From: Spirochaetes bacterium ADurb.Bin110
Lineage (GTDB): Bacteria > Spirochaetota > Spirochaetia > Treponematales > Rectinemataceae
Direction: 5' to 3'
Assembly: GCA_002070755.1 (NCBI GenBank)
Contig: MWDY01000168.1
Coordinates: 1-24,763 of the forward strand
Length of the DNA stretch: 24,763 nt
Position numbers and translations under genes: made by a program. Below the pieces are notes generated by a model. That model searched no databases and was not told the DNA's origin. It saw nothing but the letters and a program-made list of their open reading frames with translations. This document shows positions 7,798-16,264 of this stretch, piece after piece; the stretch's first letter is position 1, and each line of letters starts with the position of its first letter.

Positions 7798-8742
7798 ATG
7801 GAAAAGCACAGCACTATTTATATTGCAGGGCATCGAGGGCTTGTAGGTTCCGCGATCGTCCGATGCCTTACCAAAAATGGGTATGATAACCTCATAGTAC
7901 GCACCCGCCAGGAACTCGATCTTGCTCGTCAAGCTGATGTCGAAGCATTTTTCCACACAGTAAGACCAAAATATGTTTTCCTTGCTGCAGCAAAAGTAGG
8001 CGGCATAGGTGCAAATTCAACCTGGCCTGCAGAATTCATCTACCAGAACCTCGCAATCGCGAGCAATGTCATCAATGCTGCCTATCGTTCAGGTGTAAAA
8101 AAACTTCTCAATCTAGGATCCTCCTGTATATACCCCAAACTAGCACCACAGCCTCTCAAAGAAGAGTATCTTCTTACTGGGCCGCTAGAGCCCACGAATG
8201 AGGCTTATGCTATTGCCAAAATAGCAGCGATCAAGCTCTGCAAATTCTACAACGAGCAATATGGCACAAACTTCATCTCGGCCATGCCCACCAACCTCTA
8301 TGGCGAAGGCGATACCTACGACCTCTTTTCTTCCCACGTGGTACCCGCTATGATTCGGAAGTTTCATGAAGCAAAAAAGAGCCGTGACCCTGTGGTGCTA
8401 TGGGGCGATGGGAGTCCCTATCGGGAGTTTCTCTATGCCGATGATTGTGCGGATGCGCTTGTCTTTCTTATGGAGCAGTGCGACTATAGCAATATAGGAG
8501 AAATCATCAATGTCGGATCAGGTTTCGAAGAGACGATTAGGGAATTGGCTACCCTCATAGCTTCGGTAGTGGGCTACAAAGGCAAGATCGAATGGGATAT
8601 CAGTAAGCCTAATGGAACACCCCGAAAACTGCTCGACTCGTCTAAATTGTTTTCCTATGGCTGGCGACCATCCGTGGGGCTTCGCGAAGGAATCGAGCGT
8701 ACCTATTCAGATTTCTTGAATAGAAAGAAGGAGATCATTTAG
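7798..8742 (+). CDS. fcl: GDP-L-fucose synthase (epimerase/reductase)
   Basis: The 314-aa extended SDR enzyme turns GDP-4-keto-6-deoxy-mannose into GDP-L-fucose with NADPH. It shows the cofactor loop GHRGLVGSA (11-19), [10 protein letters not shown] (61-70), GSSCIYP (107-113) with the catalytic Ser and Cys110, YAIAK (Y137, K141), PTNLYGEGD (164-172) and His180. All catalytic residues described for the E. coli enzyme have counterparts. The upstream 120 bp hold only a decayed-looking short ORF, and the ribosome-binding site is weak (GAAAG). Together with gmd this gives the locus a complete GDP-fucose branch starting from GDP-mannose; the GDP-mannose genes are not in the window. Confidence 0.95.
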   Translation: MEKHSTIYIAGHRGLVGSAIVRCLTKNGYDNLIVRTRQELDLARQADVEAFFHTVRPKYVFLAAAKVGGIGANSTWPAEFIYQNLAIASNVINAAYRSGVKKLLNLGSSCIYPKLAPQPLKEEYLLTGPLEPTNEAYAIAKIAAIKLCKFYNEQYGTNFISAMPTNLYGEGDTYDLFSSHVVPAMIRKFHEAKKSRDPVVLWGDGSPYREFLYADDCADALVFLMEQCDYSNIGEIINVGSGFEETIRELATLIASVVGYKGKIEWDISKPNGTPRKLLDSSKLFSYGWRPSVGLREGIERTYSDFLNRKKEII

Positions 8743-8744
8743 GA

Positions 8745-9599
8745 ATGGCAAATGGAAATGATGAGACATGGGATGTCATCATCGAAGCAAAAAAGAACCT
8801 TTTGAGTTTTGATATAAAAGAATTATTGAGATACAAAGATCTCATCAAGCTCCTTATCCGGCGGGATTTTGTATCGGTATACAAACAGACTATCTTTGGT
8901 CCCCTGTGGTTTCTGTTTCAACCTCTGATGTCGACGCTTATTTACATGTTCGTGTTTGGGAACATTGCCCAACTAGGTACTGATGGTATACCCCAGCCAC
9001 TTTTCTATTTTTCTGGTACTATGCTGTGGACTTTTTTTGCGACAAACCTGCAGAAATCATCAGATACCTTTGTGAACAATACCGGGCTTTTTGGAAAAGT
9101 CTACTTTCCACGCTTTGCAATGCCCATCTCTTATATGGTCAATGCGCTTTTCACTTTAGGGATTCAGTTTGCGTTCATGCTGATCTTTTATATCTATTAT
9201 ATCGCGACAGGCTATCACTTCGTGCCGACAGGGTGGATTTTGGCGACCCCCTTGTACATCATCCAGCTCGCTATGCTTGGCATGGGATTTGGCCTCTTGA
9301 CTTCAGCGCTCACCACTAAGTACCACGACTTGCGCAATCTCGTGAACTTTGGGCTCTCGATCCTCATGTATGCAACCCCTGTCGTCTATCCTATCTCGAA
9401 CGTACCCGTAAAATGGAAGCTGCTATTTCAGATAAATCCTGTCACACCAGTTATAGAAATGTTCCGTTATTCCTTTCTTGGCAATGGTAATCACGATCTT
9501 CGTATGTGGCTCTATAGCCTCGTTGCAAGCCTAGTTATCTTTTGGATAGGATTAGTCACCTTTACTTACAACGAAAAAACCTTTATCGATGTGATTTGA
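8745..9599 (+). CDS. wzm: Polysaccharide ABC exporter, permease subunit (Wzm type)
   Basis: The 284-aa integral membrane protein belongs to the ABC-2 family. A cytoplasmic N-terminus (1-45) ends in RRDFVSVYKQTIFGPLWFLFQPL, the coupling and gate helix characteristic of Wzm/TagG/RfbA permeases. About six membrane segments follow, near 52-72, 88-104, 126-153, 162-190, 201-218 and 255-275. FYFSGTMLWTFF and YATPVVYPISNVP are also family-typical. It moves undecaprenyl-diphosphate-linked glycan across the inner membrane together with the ATPase encoded 6 nt downstream. It starts 2 nt after the fcl stop, with AAGGAG 11 nt upstream. Confidence 0.93.
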   Translation: MANGNDETWDVIIEAKKNLLSFDIKELLRYKDLIKLLIRRDFVSVYKQTIFGPLWFLFQPLMSTLIYMFVFGNIAQLGTDGIPQPLFYFSGTMLWTFFATNLQKSSDTFVNNTGLFGKVYFPRFAMPISYMVNALFTLGIQFAFMLIFYIYYIATGYHFVPTGWILATPLYIIQLAMLGMGFGLLTSALTTKYHDLRNLVNFGLSILMYATPVVYPISNVPVKWKLLFQINPVTPVIEMFRYSFLGNGNHDLRMWLYSLVASLVIFWIGLVTFTYNEKTFIDVI

Positions 9600-9605
9600 G
9601 AAACC

Positions 9606-10397
9606 ATGAGCGTAGCGGTTAGAGTTGAGCATTTATCCAAGGAATATCGTCTCGGTGTGATCGGCAATGGCAGCCTCTACAAGGATATTCAAAGCTGGGT
9701 CGCAAAAAAGCGAGGAAAGCCCGATCCTTGGGTCCCCATCGATGAGCGTTCTAAAATAGGACGTCAACATTTTTGGGCGCTCAAAGACGTGAGTTTTGAA
9801 GTTGAACAAGGAGAGCGGCTTGGGATTATCGGTAGAAACGGCGCTGGAAAATCGACGCTCCTTAAAATTCTCTCACGCATCACTGCCCCGACCTCAGGCG
9901 TTGTCAAGATGAAAGGCCGCGTGGGTAGCCTCCTCGAAGTGGGAACTGGCTTTCACCCCGAGCTCACAGGCCGCGAAAACATCTACCTTAATGGCGCTAT
10001 CCTTGGCATGAAAAAAGCCGATATCGATCGCAATTTCGATGCGATCGTCGCTTTCTCAGAGATATCAGGCGAATTCATCGATACACCAGTGAAACGTTAC
10101 TCGAGCGGCATGTTCGTGCGTCTTGCCTTTGCCGTCGCTGCGTTTCTAAATTCAGAAATACTCATCGCTGACGAAGTGCTCGCCGTAGGTGACCAAAAAT
10201 TCCAAGAGAAATGCATCGGAAAAATGCGCGACGTCAGCGTCAACGAGGGGAGAACCGTTCTCTTTGTGAGCCACAACCTCGGTGCTATCCGCGCACTCTG
10301 CCAGAGCGGGATCCTGCTGGAGCATGGCATTCTTACCATGGCCGGGCCGGTGGAAGAAGTGACGAAAAGATATGAGGAGGAGTTGGCGAATGGATGA
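9606..10397 (+). CDS. wzt: Polysaccharide ABC exporter, ATP-binding subunit (short Wzt type)
   Basis: This 263-aa ATPase has Walker A GRNGAGKS (76-83), the signature YSSGM (165-169), Walker B ILIADE (185-190) and H-loop SHN (222-224). The extended N-terminus before the Walker A, with an inserted KKRGKPDPWVP segment and WALKDVSFEVEQGER, is characteristic of Wzt/TagH-class exporters. The protein stops at residue 263, directly after the nucleotide-binding domain. It therefore lacks the C-terminal beta-sandwich that in full-length Wzt (about 400 aa or more) recognises a capped chain end. Exporters with short ATPases are known to work without such a cap signal. It pairs with the permease upstream. 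Confidence 0.94.
   Translation: MSVAVRVEHLSKEYRLGVIGNGSLYKDIQSWVAKKRGKPDPWVPIDERSKIGRQHFWALKDVSFEVEQGERLGIIGRNGAGKSTLLKILSRITAPTSGVVKMKGRVGSLLEVGTGFHPELTGRENIYLNGAILGMKKADIDRNFDAIVAFSEISGEFIDTPVKRYSSGMFVRLAFAVAAFLNSEILIADEVLAVGDQKFQEKCIGKMRDVSVNEGRTVLFVSHNLGAIRALCQSGILLEHGILTMAGPVEEVTKRYEEELANG
10375..10382 (+). promoter_or_regulatory. Ribosome-binding site deciding the GT2 start at 10390
   Basis: AGGAGGAG lies within the last codons of wzt and ends 7 nt before the ATG at 10390. The longer frame would start at ATG 10372, which precedes the site and would have none of its own. Confidence 0.6.
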
Positions 10398-11322
10398 AAC
10401 GGAATATACCAAGATCATCCTTTCAATCATAGTTCCTGTATATAATTCTGCCAAGTTTATTCGAGCGACTCTATCAAGCATCATAAAAATTATTGATAGA
10501 CGATCTGACATAGAGGTGATCGTACAAGATTCATGCAGCACAGATGGAACAAGCAATATAATATCTAGTTTTTCTGAGAAATACCCATTAATTCATCATT
10601 TTATTGAAAAGGATAATGGGCAGACTGATGGAATCAATAAGGGTGCATTGAAAGCAAAGGGATTATGGATAACCTGGTTGTGTGGTGATGACTTATTGAT
10701 GAACACCTTTAGGAAATCAATAGAAATTCTTCCTCAAGTTGAAGCAGATGTTGTATATGCAGATTGTGTTTTTTTGTTAGAAAATGGTAATGCTATTCCA
10801 GCAATCGGTACAGAAGCCTATAACAATGGAATTCTAGCTAAGAGACGATTGATAATGCAACAACCTGGAACCTGCATCCGAAAAAGATTATGGGATATTA
10901 TTGGAGGAGTAAATAATAATCTGAATTGGGTAATGGATTATGATCTTTTTCTAAGATTAGAAACTAAAGGTGCCAGATTTCTGAGAATTGAAGAATTTGT
11001 CGCTATTTCGCGTATTCATTCTGAAGCAAAGACAAGTAGTAGATCAATAGAGCGATTATTTGAACATTGGAGAATATTGTTTAATGCACATATCCATAAA
11101 ATAATCTATTTTTCTTTGAGACCTTATCTTTTATATTTTGTGGAATATATAATAAAAAATAGAGAATCTCAGTCAAAATTTAAAGGTATAACTTATTTGC
11201 ATAAATTATTTTGGTTAGTTGGTTATCCAGCTGAAAAAGAATTAATTGAATCTAGATTTGAAAAGAAAAAGACAGAAATCGAAGCAGAAATAAGAGTTCT
11301 TGACAAAGGAATCGCTATATGA
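10390..11322 (+). CDS. Glycosyltransferase family 2 (AT-rich cassette, first gene)
   Basis: From ATG 10390 the protein has 310 aa and overlaps the end of wzt by 8 bp. It has a GT2 core: LSIIVPVYNSAKF, QDSCSTDGT (46-54), EKDNGQTDGINKG (73-85) and ITWLCGDDLL (94-103). In the last, the usual DxD is replaced by the GDD variant found in WcaA-like colanic-acid/O-antigen transferases. NWVMDYDLFLRL supplies the acceptor-side acidic residues. The C-terminal 90 residues are hydrophobic and basic, then end in a charged helix (EKKKTEIEAEIRVLDKG). The base composition drops sharply here compared with wzt. Donor and linkage are unknown. Confidence 0.85.
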   Translation: MDETEYTKIILSIIVPVYNSAKFIRATLSSIIKIIDRRSDIEVIVQDSCSTDGTSNIISSFSEKYPLIHHFIEKDNGQTDGINKGALKAKGLWITWLCGDDLLMNTFRKSIEILPQVEADVVYADCVFLLENGNAIPAIGTEAYNNGILAKRRLIMQQPGTCIRKRLWDIIGGVNNNLNWVMDYDLFLRLETKGARFLRIEEFVAISRIHSEAKTSSRSIERLFEHWRILFNAHIHKIIYFSLRPYLLYFVEYIIKNRESQSKFKGITYLHKLFWLVGYPAEKELIESRFEKKKTEIEAEIRVLDKGIAI

Positions 11323-12200
11323 GTCAAGGAAGCCTCTATGTGATCATTCCAACTACCCGCGGTGAGAAAGCGTTTCCATCAATCTATTCTGCATTGAGTC
11401 AAAGAGGATTTGAAAATGTATTTGTCCTAATCTGTGGGAAGAGCGCAAACAATCAAGAATTTGCAAATCAATGTTTGAATAAGTTTAATTCAAGAGTTAT
11501 AGTTCTTCATTGTCCTGCTAAAGAGCATATCTTGCCTGGTGAAGCCCGTAATATTGGAATTGAATATGTTGTTAGATATGCAAACCCATCTGATTATATA
11601 TTATTTTTAGATGATGATATTTGCATTCCTCCTAATTACGCAATAGACTTAAAAAATTTTATCAGTTGTCATGGATTAGCAGCTGCAATGGGAAATATGA
11701 CATCTTTTCCCATAAATATATGGTCAAAAATAATTGATTATTCTAATTTTTGGTGGCTACAATGTAATAGAGACTGTCTTAACAGAGGATGGCTCGGTGC
11801 AGGAGCTACTATCCTTAAGATTTCAGATATTTCGTCAATTCGCTATCTATCGGATATTGCTATAAATGAAGACATTGATTTTTTTGATAGAATTTCTACA
11901 CTAACAACCAAAAAATTGGGAATTTGTTCTTCTATTAGAAGCAGACACTTCCACAATAGAAGCTCTTTAATAGGGTTGATTAAATATCAATTTCTCAATG
12001 GCTATAGAGGTCCTATTTACCATTTAACCCGCAAACGAGTAATACTACAAAGTCTTAAGAGGTGGGTTAGCTTTTCTAAAGTTGCAATAAAAGAAAACAT
12101 TAATTATTTGAAATATCATATTGTTGAGTTGATTGGCGTAATATTTAGTTTTCTTATCGTTGAATGTGGAGCTGTATTGTCTACTTTGAGGAGAAGATAA
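11319..12200 (+). CDS. Glycosyltransferase family 2-like, C-terminal membrane helix
   Basis: The 293-aa protein overlaps the previous gene by ATGA. The N-terminus YVIIPTTRGEKAFPSIYSAL is an atypical GT2 opening, and the nucleotide-binding loop lacks the DDGSxD pattern. However, LPGEARNIGIEYV (72-84) and YILFLDDDI (93-101) are the expected GT2 features, and NEDIDFFDRI fits the catalytic-base position. A hydrophobic segment near the C-terminus (about 266-287) probably anchors it to the inner membrane, followed by a basic tail LRRR. Isoleucine ATA and arginine AGA codons are very frequent, as in its neighbours. The fold is fairly sure; the substrate is unknown. Confidence 0.75.
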   Translation: MSQGSLYVIIPTTRGEKAFPSIYSALSQRGFENVFVLICGKSANNQEFANQCLNKFNSRVIVLHCPAKEHILPGEARNIGIEYVVRYANPSDYILFLDDDICIPPNYAIDLKNFISCHGLAAAMGNMTSFPINIWSKIIDYSNFWWLQCNRDCLNRGWLGAGATILKISDISSIRYLSDIAINEDIDFFDRISTLTTKKLGICSSIRSRHFHNRSSLIGLIKYQFLNGYRGPIYHLTRKRVILQSLKRWVSFSKVAIKENINYLKYHIVELIGVIFSFLIVECGAVLSTLRRR

Positions 12201-12203
12201 ATA

Positions 12204-13346
12204 ATGAAGGGCAAAATAGTCATTATTGGGCATTCATATCATCTTAAAACGAAGTCAAATGAATTTTTTCTAGATTTACTCAATAAACATTATGACGTTG
12301 AATTTATTGCAGATGAGTCTTGGGAGAAAAATGTTAGTCCTACGTTGGAATATATCGATGAAACATACCGCTCTGTTATATTTTGGCAAATGATTTCCCT
12401 AAATTGTCTAAAAAGGATAAGGTGCAAAAATATAATATTTGTTCCTATGTTTGATCAGAGTGGTGGTGCACCGAAATCATTTTGGTATCATTTAAGAAAT
12501 GTAAAGATAATAAGCTTTTGCAAAACTTTGGGAGACATCCTTACAGGCCTCGGTTTTAATGTTCTGAATGTAACCTATTTCCCTGAGCCAGAGGAAATTC
12601 CGATAAATGTTGAACCAGGAACATGTTTTTTTTGGCAAAGAACAAATATGATTGATTGGCCAAAGGTCAAAAGATTACTCGAAAAATCAGATGTCAAGAA
12701 GGTCCATATCCATACTGCTGTAGATCCAGGTCATAGATTTGTTAAGCCATCAAAAGCTGATGAGAAAAGCTACCATATTACCTATAGTTCATGGTTTAAG
12801 ACTCGAAATGAGTATTTAAAACTAGTGGATAAAAGCCAAATATACATTGCACCAAGATATCAAGAGGGAATTGGTCTTTCATTTTTAGAGGCAATGGCAA
12901 GAGGAAAAGTAATTATTGCAGCGAATCAACCGACAATGAATGAGTATATTAATAATGGCTTTAATGGTTATTTGTTCGATCCAAATGATAATAAGCCAAT
13001 AATTTTTGATAATATAGATCAAGTGAAGCAGAATTCTATCCAAACTATAAAAGTAGGGTATGAAAAATGGATCGATGATCAAGATAGAATAATAGATTTT
13101 ATTGAGGCACCAAGCAGTAGAAATTTCTATTTTAGAAAGCATCCTTTTTCTAGATATGATTACGAGGCAATGGGCAACGCAATCAAAATTGTGATTAAAT
13201 ATATCCTTCCTTTTGGAATCGTCAAAGTAATATGGTATTTTAAGAAGGATAAAAGATGGAAAAAGATTCTTAAGGAAGCCATAAAAATATTCATTCCTTA
13301 TGGAATAATTAAGTTAGTTAGCTATTTTAGAGCTAAAAAGAATTGA
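12204..13346 (+). CDS. Glycosyltransferase group 1 (GT4-like) with C-terminal amphipathic repeat
   Basis: The 380-aa protein has a GT-B layout. The C-domain EX7E-type motif EGIGLSFLE (221-229) is followed by AMARGKVIIAANQPTMNEYI, the usual GT4 nucleotide-sugar pocket. The N-domain is divergent. After about residue 325 the enzyme carries two similar 18-residue basic/hydrophobic segments 29 residues apart (331-348 and 360-377), both built around P-x-G-(I)-x-K and ending YF. They look like membrane-surface helices. GAGGAGAAG inside the end of the previous gene gives a strong ribosome-binding site. AT-rich like its neighbours. Confidence 0.75.
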   Translation: MKGKIVIIGHSYHLKTKSNEFFLDLLNKHYDVEFIADESWEKNVSPTLEYIDETYRSVIFWQMISLNCLKRIRCKNIIFVPMFDQSGGAPKSFWYHLRNVKIISFCKTLGDILTGLGFNVLNVTYFPEPEEIPINVEPGTCFFWQRTNMIDWPKVKRLLEKSDVKKVHIHTAVDPGHRFVKPSKADEKSYHITYSSWFKTRNEYLKLVDKSQIYIAPRYQEGIGLSFLEAMARGKVIIAANQPTMNEYINNGFNGYLFDPNDNKPIIFDNIDQVKQNSIQTIKVGYEKWIDDQDRIIDFIEAPSSRNFYFRKHPFSRYDYEAMGNAIKIVIKYILPFGIVKVIWYFKKDKRWKKILKEAIKIFIPYGIIKLVSYFRAKKN

Positions 13347-13368
13347 TACAAAATAAGAGTAGAAATGG

Positions 13369-14112
13369 ATGGATAAGGTTTTATTTTCGATTATCACAGC
13401 AACCTATAATGTCAAAGGGCAAGATATTGAAGCGACCAAAGAATCCTTGTTAACTCAAGGAACGAATAATTTTGAGTGGATTATTATTGACGGTTCAACA
13501 AATGAGCAGAGTTTGAGTCAAATTTGTCATTCTATACAAGGTATTCCTATCAGGACCACTTTGCTTGCGGAGCGAGATGAAGGAATATTTGATGCATTTA
13601 ATAAGGGAATTAAACTTGCAAAAGGGGAATGGATTGCATTTCTAGGTTGCGGTGATATTTATTATGAAAATATATTGATGCGCATAGAAGATAAACTTAG
13701 AACTATATATGATTATGACATCCTTTATGGCATTACTGATATCATTAGAGAAAACGGTGCACATTATTGGTTTTCAAGGAGCGAGGAATATCTTATAGAA
13801 GGAGAAATGATGCATCATTCGGCTTGTTTTGTGAGAAGATCCGCCTATGAACAGATAGGCGGATTTGATTGTAGTTATATATCAGCTTCTGATTTAGATG
13901 CATTGATACGATTGTATCAAAGGGGGAAAAAATTCTATTTCCTTAACATGATAATCACAGCGTTCCATGTTGGAGGAATATCAACAAAAGGAAGATTGCC
14001 CTATGAAGAAAAAATGAAGATAATGAAAAAATATGGCTATATTAGCAAGAAGGAACAAGTAAAATATGTTATCAAAGCAATAATAAATAAGGCCAAAAAT
14101 GTGTTCTGCTAA
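13369..14112 (+). CDS. Glycosyltransferase family 2 (WcaA/EpsE-like)
   Basis: The 247-aa enzyme shows FSIITATYNVKGQDIE at the start, IIDGSTNE (39-46), AERDEGIFDAFNKGIKLAKGEW (67-88), FLGCGDIYYEN (91-101) with a CGD in place of DxD, and HHSACFVRR. This set is typical of small colanic-acid/O-antigen GT2 enzymes acting on undecaprenyl-linked intermediates. The ATG at 13369 keeps the family N-terminus; another ATG at 13365 is out of frame. This is the last clearly AT-rich gene of the cassette. Donor sugar unknown. Confidence 0.85.
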   Translation: MDKVLFSIITATYNVKGQDIEATKESLLTQGTNNFEWIIIDGSTNEQSLSQICHSIQGIPIRTTLLAERDEGIFDAFNKGIKLAKGEWIAFLGCGDIYYENILMRIEDKLRTIYDYDILYGITDIIRENGAHYWFSRSEEYLIEGEMMHHSACFVRRSAYEQIGGFDCSYISASDLDALIRLYQRGKKFYFLNMIITAFHVGGISTKGRLPYEEKMKIMKKYGYISKKEQVKYVIKAIINKAKNVFC

Positions 14113-14123
14113 TAGGATTATCG

Positions 14124-15365
14124 ATGTATACAATCAAGATATATTGCCCTAATATAATTTCTGGTTATGGTGGTGCCGAGGGCTATGTGCTCACCCTTGC
14201 CTCATACCTCAGCAATACCTATAAGAATATCGATCTTAGCATGGTTATCTATGCAACTACAGAATGCAAGGAATGCGCAAATCATGAAAATGATCGGCCG
14301 ATGAAAAATCAGATGCGAGAAGAGCTCAGTAAAAAATATAATCTTGCGTTTTCTGATGAATTAGATTTTATTATTCTACCTGAAAGCAAGAATAATAGCG
14401 TAATCAGCAAATATTGTGCACATACTAGGCTGCGGGGGACATCTACTGGCACTGACCTCTATATAAATGGATTTCATAATGTACACTATTTTCATGGGAG
14501 AAAAAATATTCATATTATCCATTTCCCTGCGCCACCGCGTGTTCAGGCATCACCATTTTTTACAAAACATAGGTTTTTCAAGCCCGTTGCTGCAGCATTA
14601 GACAGCCGGTATCGAAACTGCTATGACCTTTTTCTATGCAATTCTGCATTCACCAAAAAATGGCTAGAACATTATTGGCATGTCAATGAAGATCTCATAC
14701 AAATCCTTTATCCTCCTGTTCTGATTTTGGATGAAAAGCGTGATAGCCAAAACCGAGATAGCATAAACCAAAAAGAAAAAAATATACTAATGGTATCTAG
14801 ATTTGATCCTCGAAAAAAAATATTAGAACTAGTCGATTTCTTCATCGAAAACAATGCGCACTATCCAGAATGGAGATTACTAGTCGCTGGTTCTACAGAT
14901 CGGCGGTATCAATCATATCTTGATGTGATAGAGAAGAGAGCCCAAAATAACAATATTTATATCTATAAAGATATAGCACCTATTGAGCTTGCATGCTTAT
15001 ATCAAAAATCCTCAATTTTCTGGCATGCAATGGGCCTCGATGTGGATGAAGAAAAGGACCCCCTTGACCTAGAGCATTTTGGCATTACAACGGTGGAAGC
15101 AATGTCTGCAGGAGTGGTTCCTATTGTCATAAATAAGGGCGGACAAAAAGAAATCGTCGATCATGGTATTAATGGGTATCGATGGAACAATTTGAAAGAA
15201 CTTAGAATGTATACGCGCGCAGTGATGCTGGATGAAACGCTTCGACAATCGCTCGCGCGTGCAGCTATTGAAAAGAGCAAGATCTTTTCAAGAGAAAGTT
15301 TTTATCAGCATGCTGATGAGATATTTCAACGCTTTTCTCTCATTCCGGAGGAGTACCGAAAATAA
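14124..15365 (+). CDS. Glycosyltransferase family 4 (ALG11-like layout)
   Basis: The 413-aa GT-B protein opens with IKIYCPNIISGYGGAEGYV, a glycine-rich acceptor loop. It contains HIIHFPAPPRV (130-140) and LFLCNSAFTKKW (169-180), a pattern shared with ALG11-type mannosyltransferases. MVSRFDPRKK (223-232) and EHFGITTVE (317-325) with AMSAGVVPIVINKGGQKEIV form the donor site. Composition is intermediate between the AT-rich cassette and the LicD region. AGGA lies a few bases before the ATG. The stop overlaps the first licD start by one base (TAATG), so the two are coupled. Mannose transfer is a possibility from similarity only. Confidence 0.85.
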   Translation: MYTIKIYCPNIISGYGGAEGYVLTLASYLSNTYKNIDLSMVIYATTECKECANHENDRPMKNQMREELSKKYNLAFSDELDFIILPESKNNSVISKYCAHTRLRGTSTGTDLYINGFHNVHYFHGRKNIHIIHFPAPPRVQASPFFTKHRFFKPVAAALDSRYRNCYDLFLCNSAFTKKWLEHYWHVNEDLIQILYPPVLILDEKRDSQNRDSINQKEKNILMVSRFDPRKKILELVDFFIENNAHYPEWRLLVAGSTDRRYQSYLDVIEKRAQNNNIYIYKDIAPIELACLYQKSSIFWHAMGLDVDEEKDPLDLEHFGITTVEAMSAGVVPIVINKGGQKEIVDHGINGYRWNNLKELRMYTRAVMLDETLRQSLARAAIEKSKIFSRESFYQHADEIFQRFSLIPEEYRK

Positions 15366-16264
15366 TGTTAGCATACCAGAGAGATTTTGATGAAAAATTT
15401 CCTGACGTGAGGCCTGCAAAAACTTCTAATATTCGTCAAGGACAAATGGTGATGTTGAGACTCCTCAAAATATTCCACGCAGCCTGCCAAGAATTGGGGC
15501 TTACCTATTGGCTCTGTGGGGGCTCGCTCATAGGAGCTATACGACATGGAGGATTTATACCTTGGGATGATGATGTCGATGTTTTTATGCCAAGAGAGCA
15601 CTATCAAGAGTTCAAACAGCAGGCAAGCGAAGTGCTGCCGTATGATGTTTATTTGCAGACAGATACTTCATGGATGCGTCTTGTCGATCGCTTTGGTTCA
15701 AAAGAGATAGAAGAAGGAAATGATTTCATCTTCATCGATATTTTCCCTGCAAAACGCTTTCCTCTTGGAAGAAAGATGCTGCGAAAAGTGAGGATGGTGA
15801 TACCTCCCTATCCTTTGCCAGGAATTCCCAAAGATGCATCCTTTGCTCGCCAATTGAAAAGGAGAGCTATTCATTATGGAGCAATTTTTTTGAGAGTAAC
15901 GGGCCTCTCGTATGTGATAAGGTTCCTCTGTACCCTTGGCCCACGGCGCTATTGGTCCTACGATCTCGAGGTGACCTGGCGTTTTTATTATAGAGATGAT
16001 TGGATTTTTCCTTTACACTTACATACATTTGAAGATACCGCCTTTTTTGTACCTTGCGATCCCCATAAAGTACTCCAGCATCAATTTGGGGACTATATGA
16101 CGCCGCCTCCAGAGAATCAACGCATCAATCATGGTCATAAAGCATTTCATGTGACACAATCAAATGGTCATCCTGAATCTTTAGAGTGGCTTCAGTTTGC
16201 AGAGAAGAAGAAACAAGCTGCTGAAAAAGCTGGATGGTTAGACTCATGCACACCTTCGTCATAA
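15365..16264 (+). CDS. LicD-family phosphotransferase 1
   Basis: This 299-aa LicD/FKRP-type protein shows the family signature at 52-73: GGSLIGAIRHGGFIPWDDDVDV with the catalytic/metal aspartate triplet DDD. LicD enzymes move phosphocholine, or another phospho-substituent, from a CDP/CMP donor to a sugar of teichoic acid or LPS. Further conserved blocks are RLVDRFGS, FIFIDIFPAKRFP and the C-terminal FGDYMTPPPENQR. It differs from the other two copies in its C-terminal tail (HKAFHVTQSNGHP against TGPNPH). Its end overlaps the next gene. Donor could be CMP-AEP from the pair at 2167-3935, or CDP-choline. Confidence 0.88.
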   Translation: MLAYQRDFDEKFPDVRPAKTSNIRQGQMVMLRLLKIFHAACQELGLTYWLCGGSLIGAIRHGGFIPWDDDVDVFMPREHYQEFKQQASEVLPYDVYLQTDTSWMRLVDRFGSKEIEEGNDFIFIDIFPAKRFPLGRKMLRKVRMVIPPYPLPGIPKDASFARQLKRRAIHYGAIFLRVTGLSYVIRFLCTLGPRRYWSYDLEVTWRFYYRDDWIFPLHLHTFEDTAFFVPCDPHKVLQHQFGDYMTPPPENQRINHGHKAFHVTQSNGHPESLEWLQFAEKKKQAAEKAGWLDSCTPSS

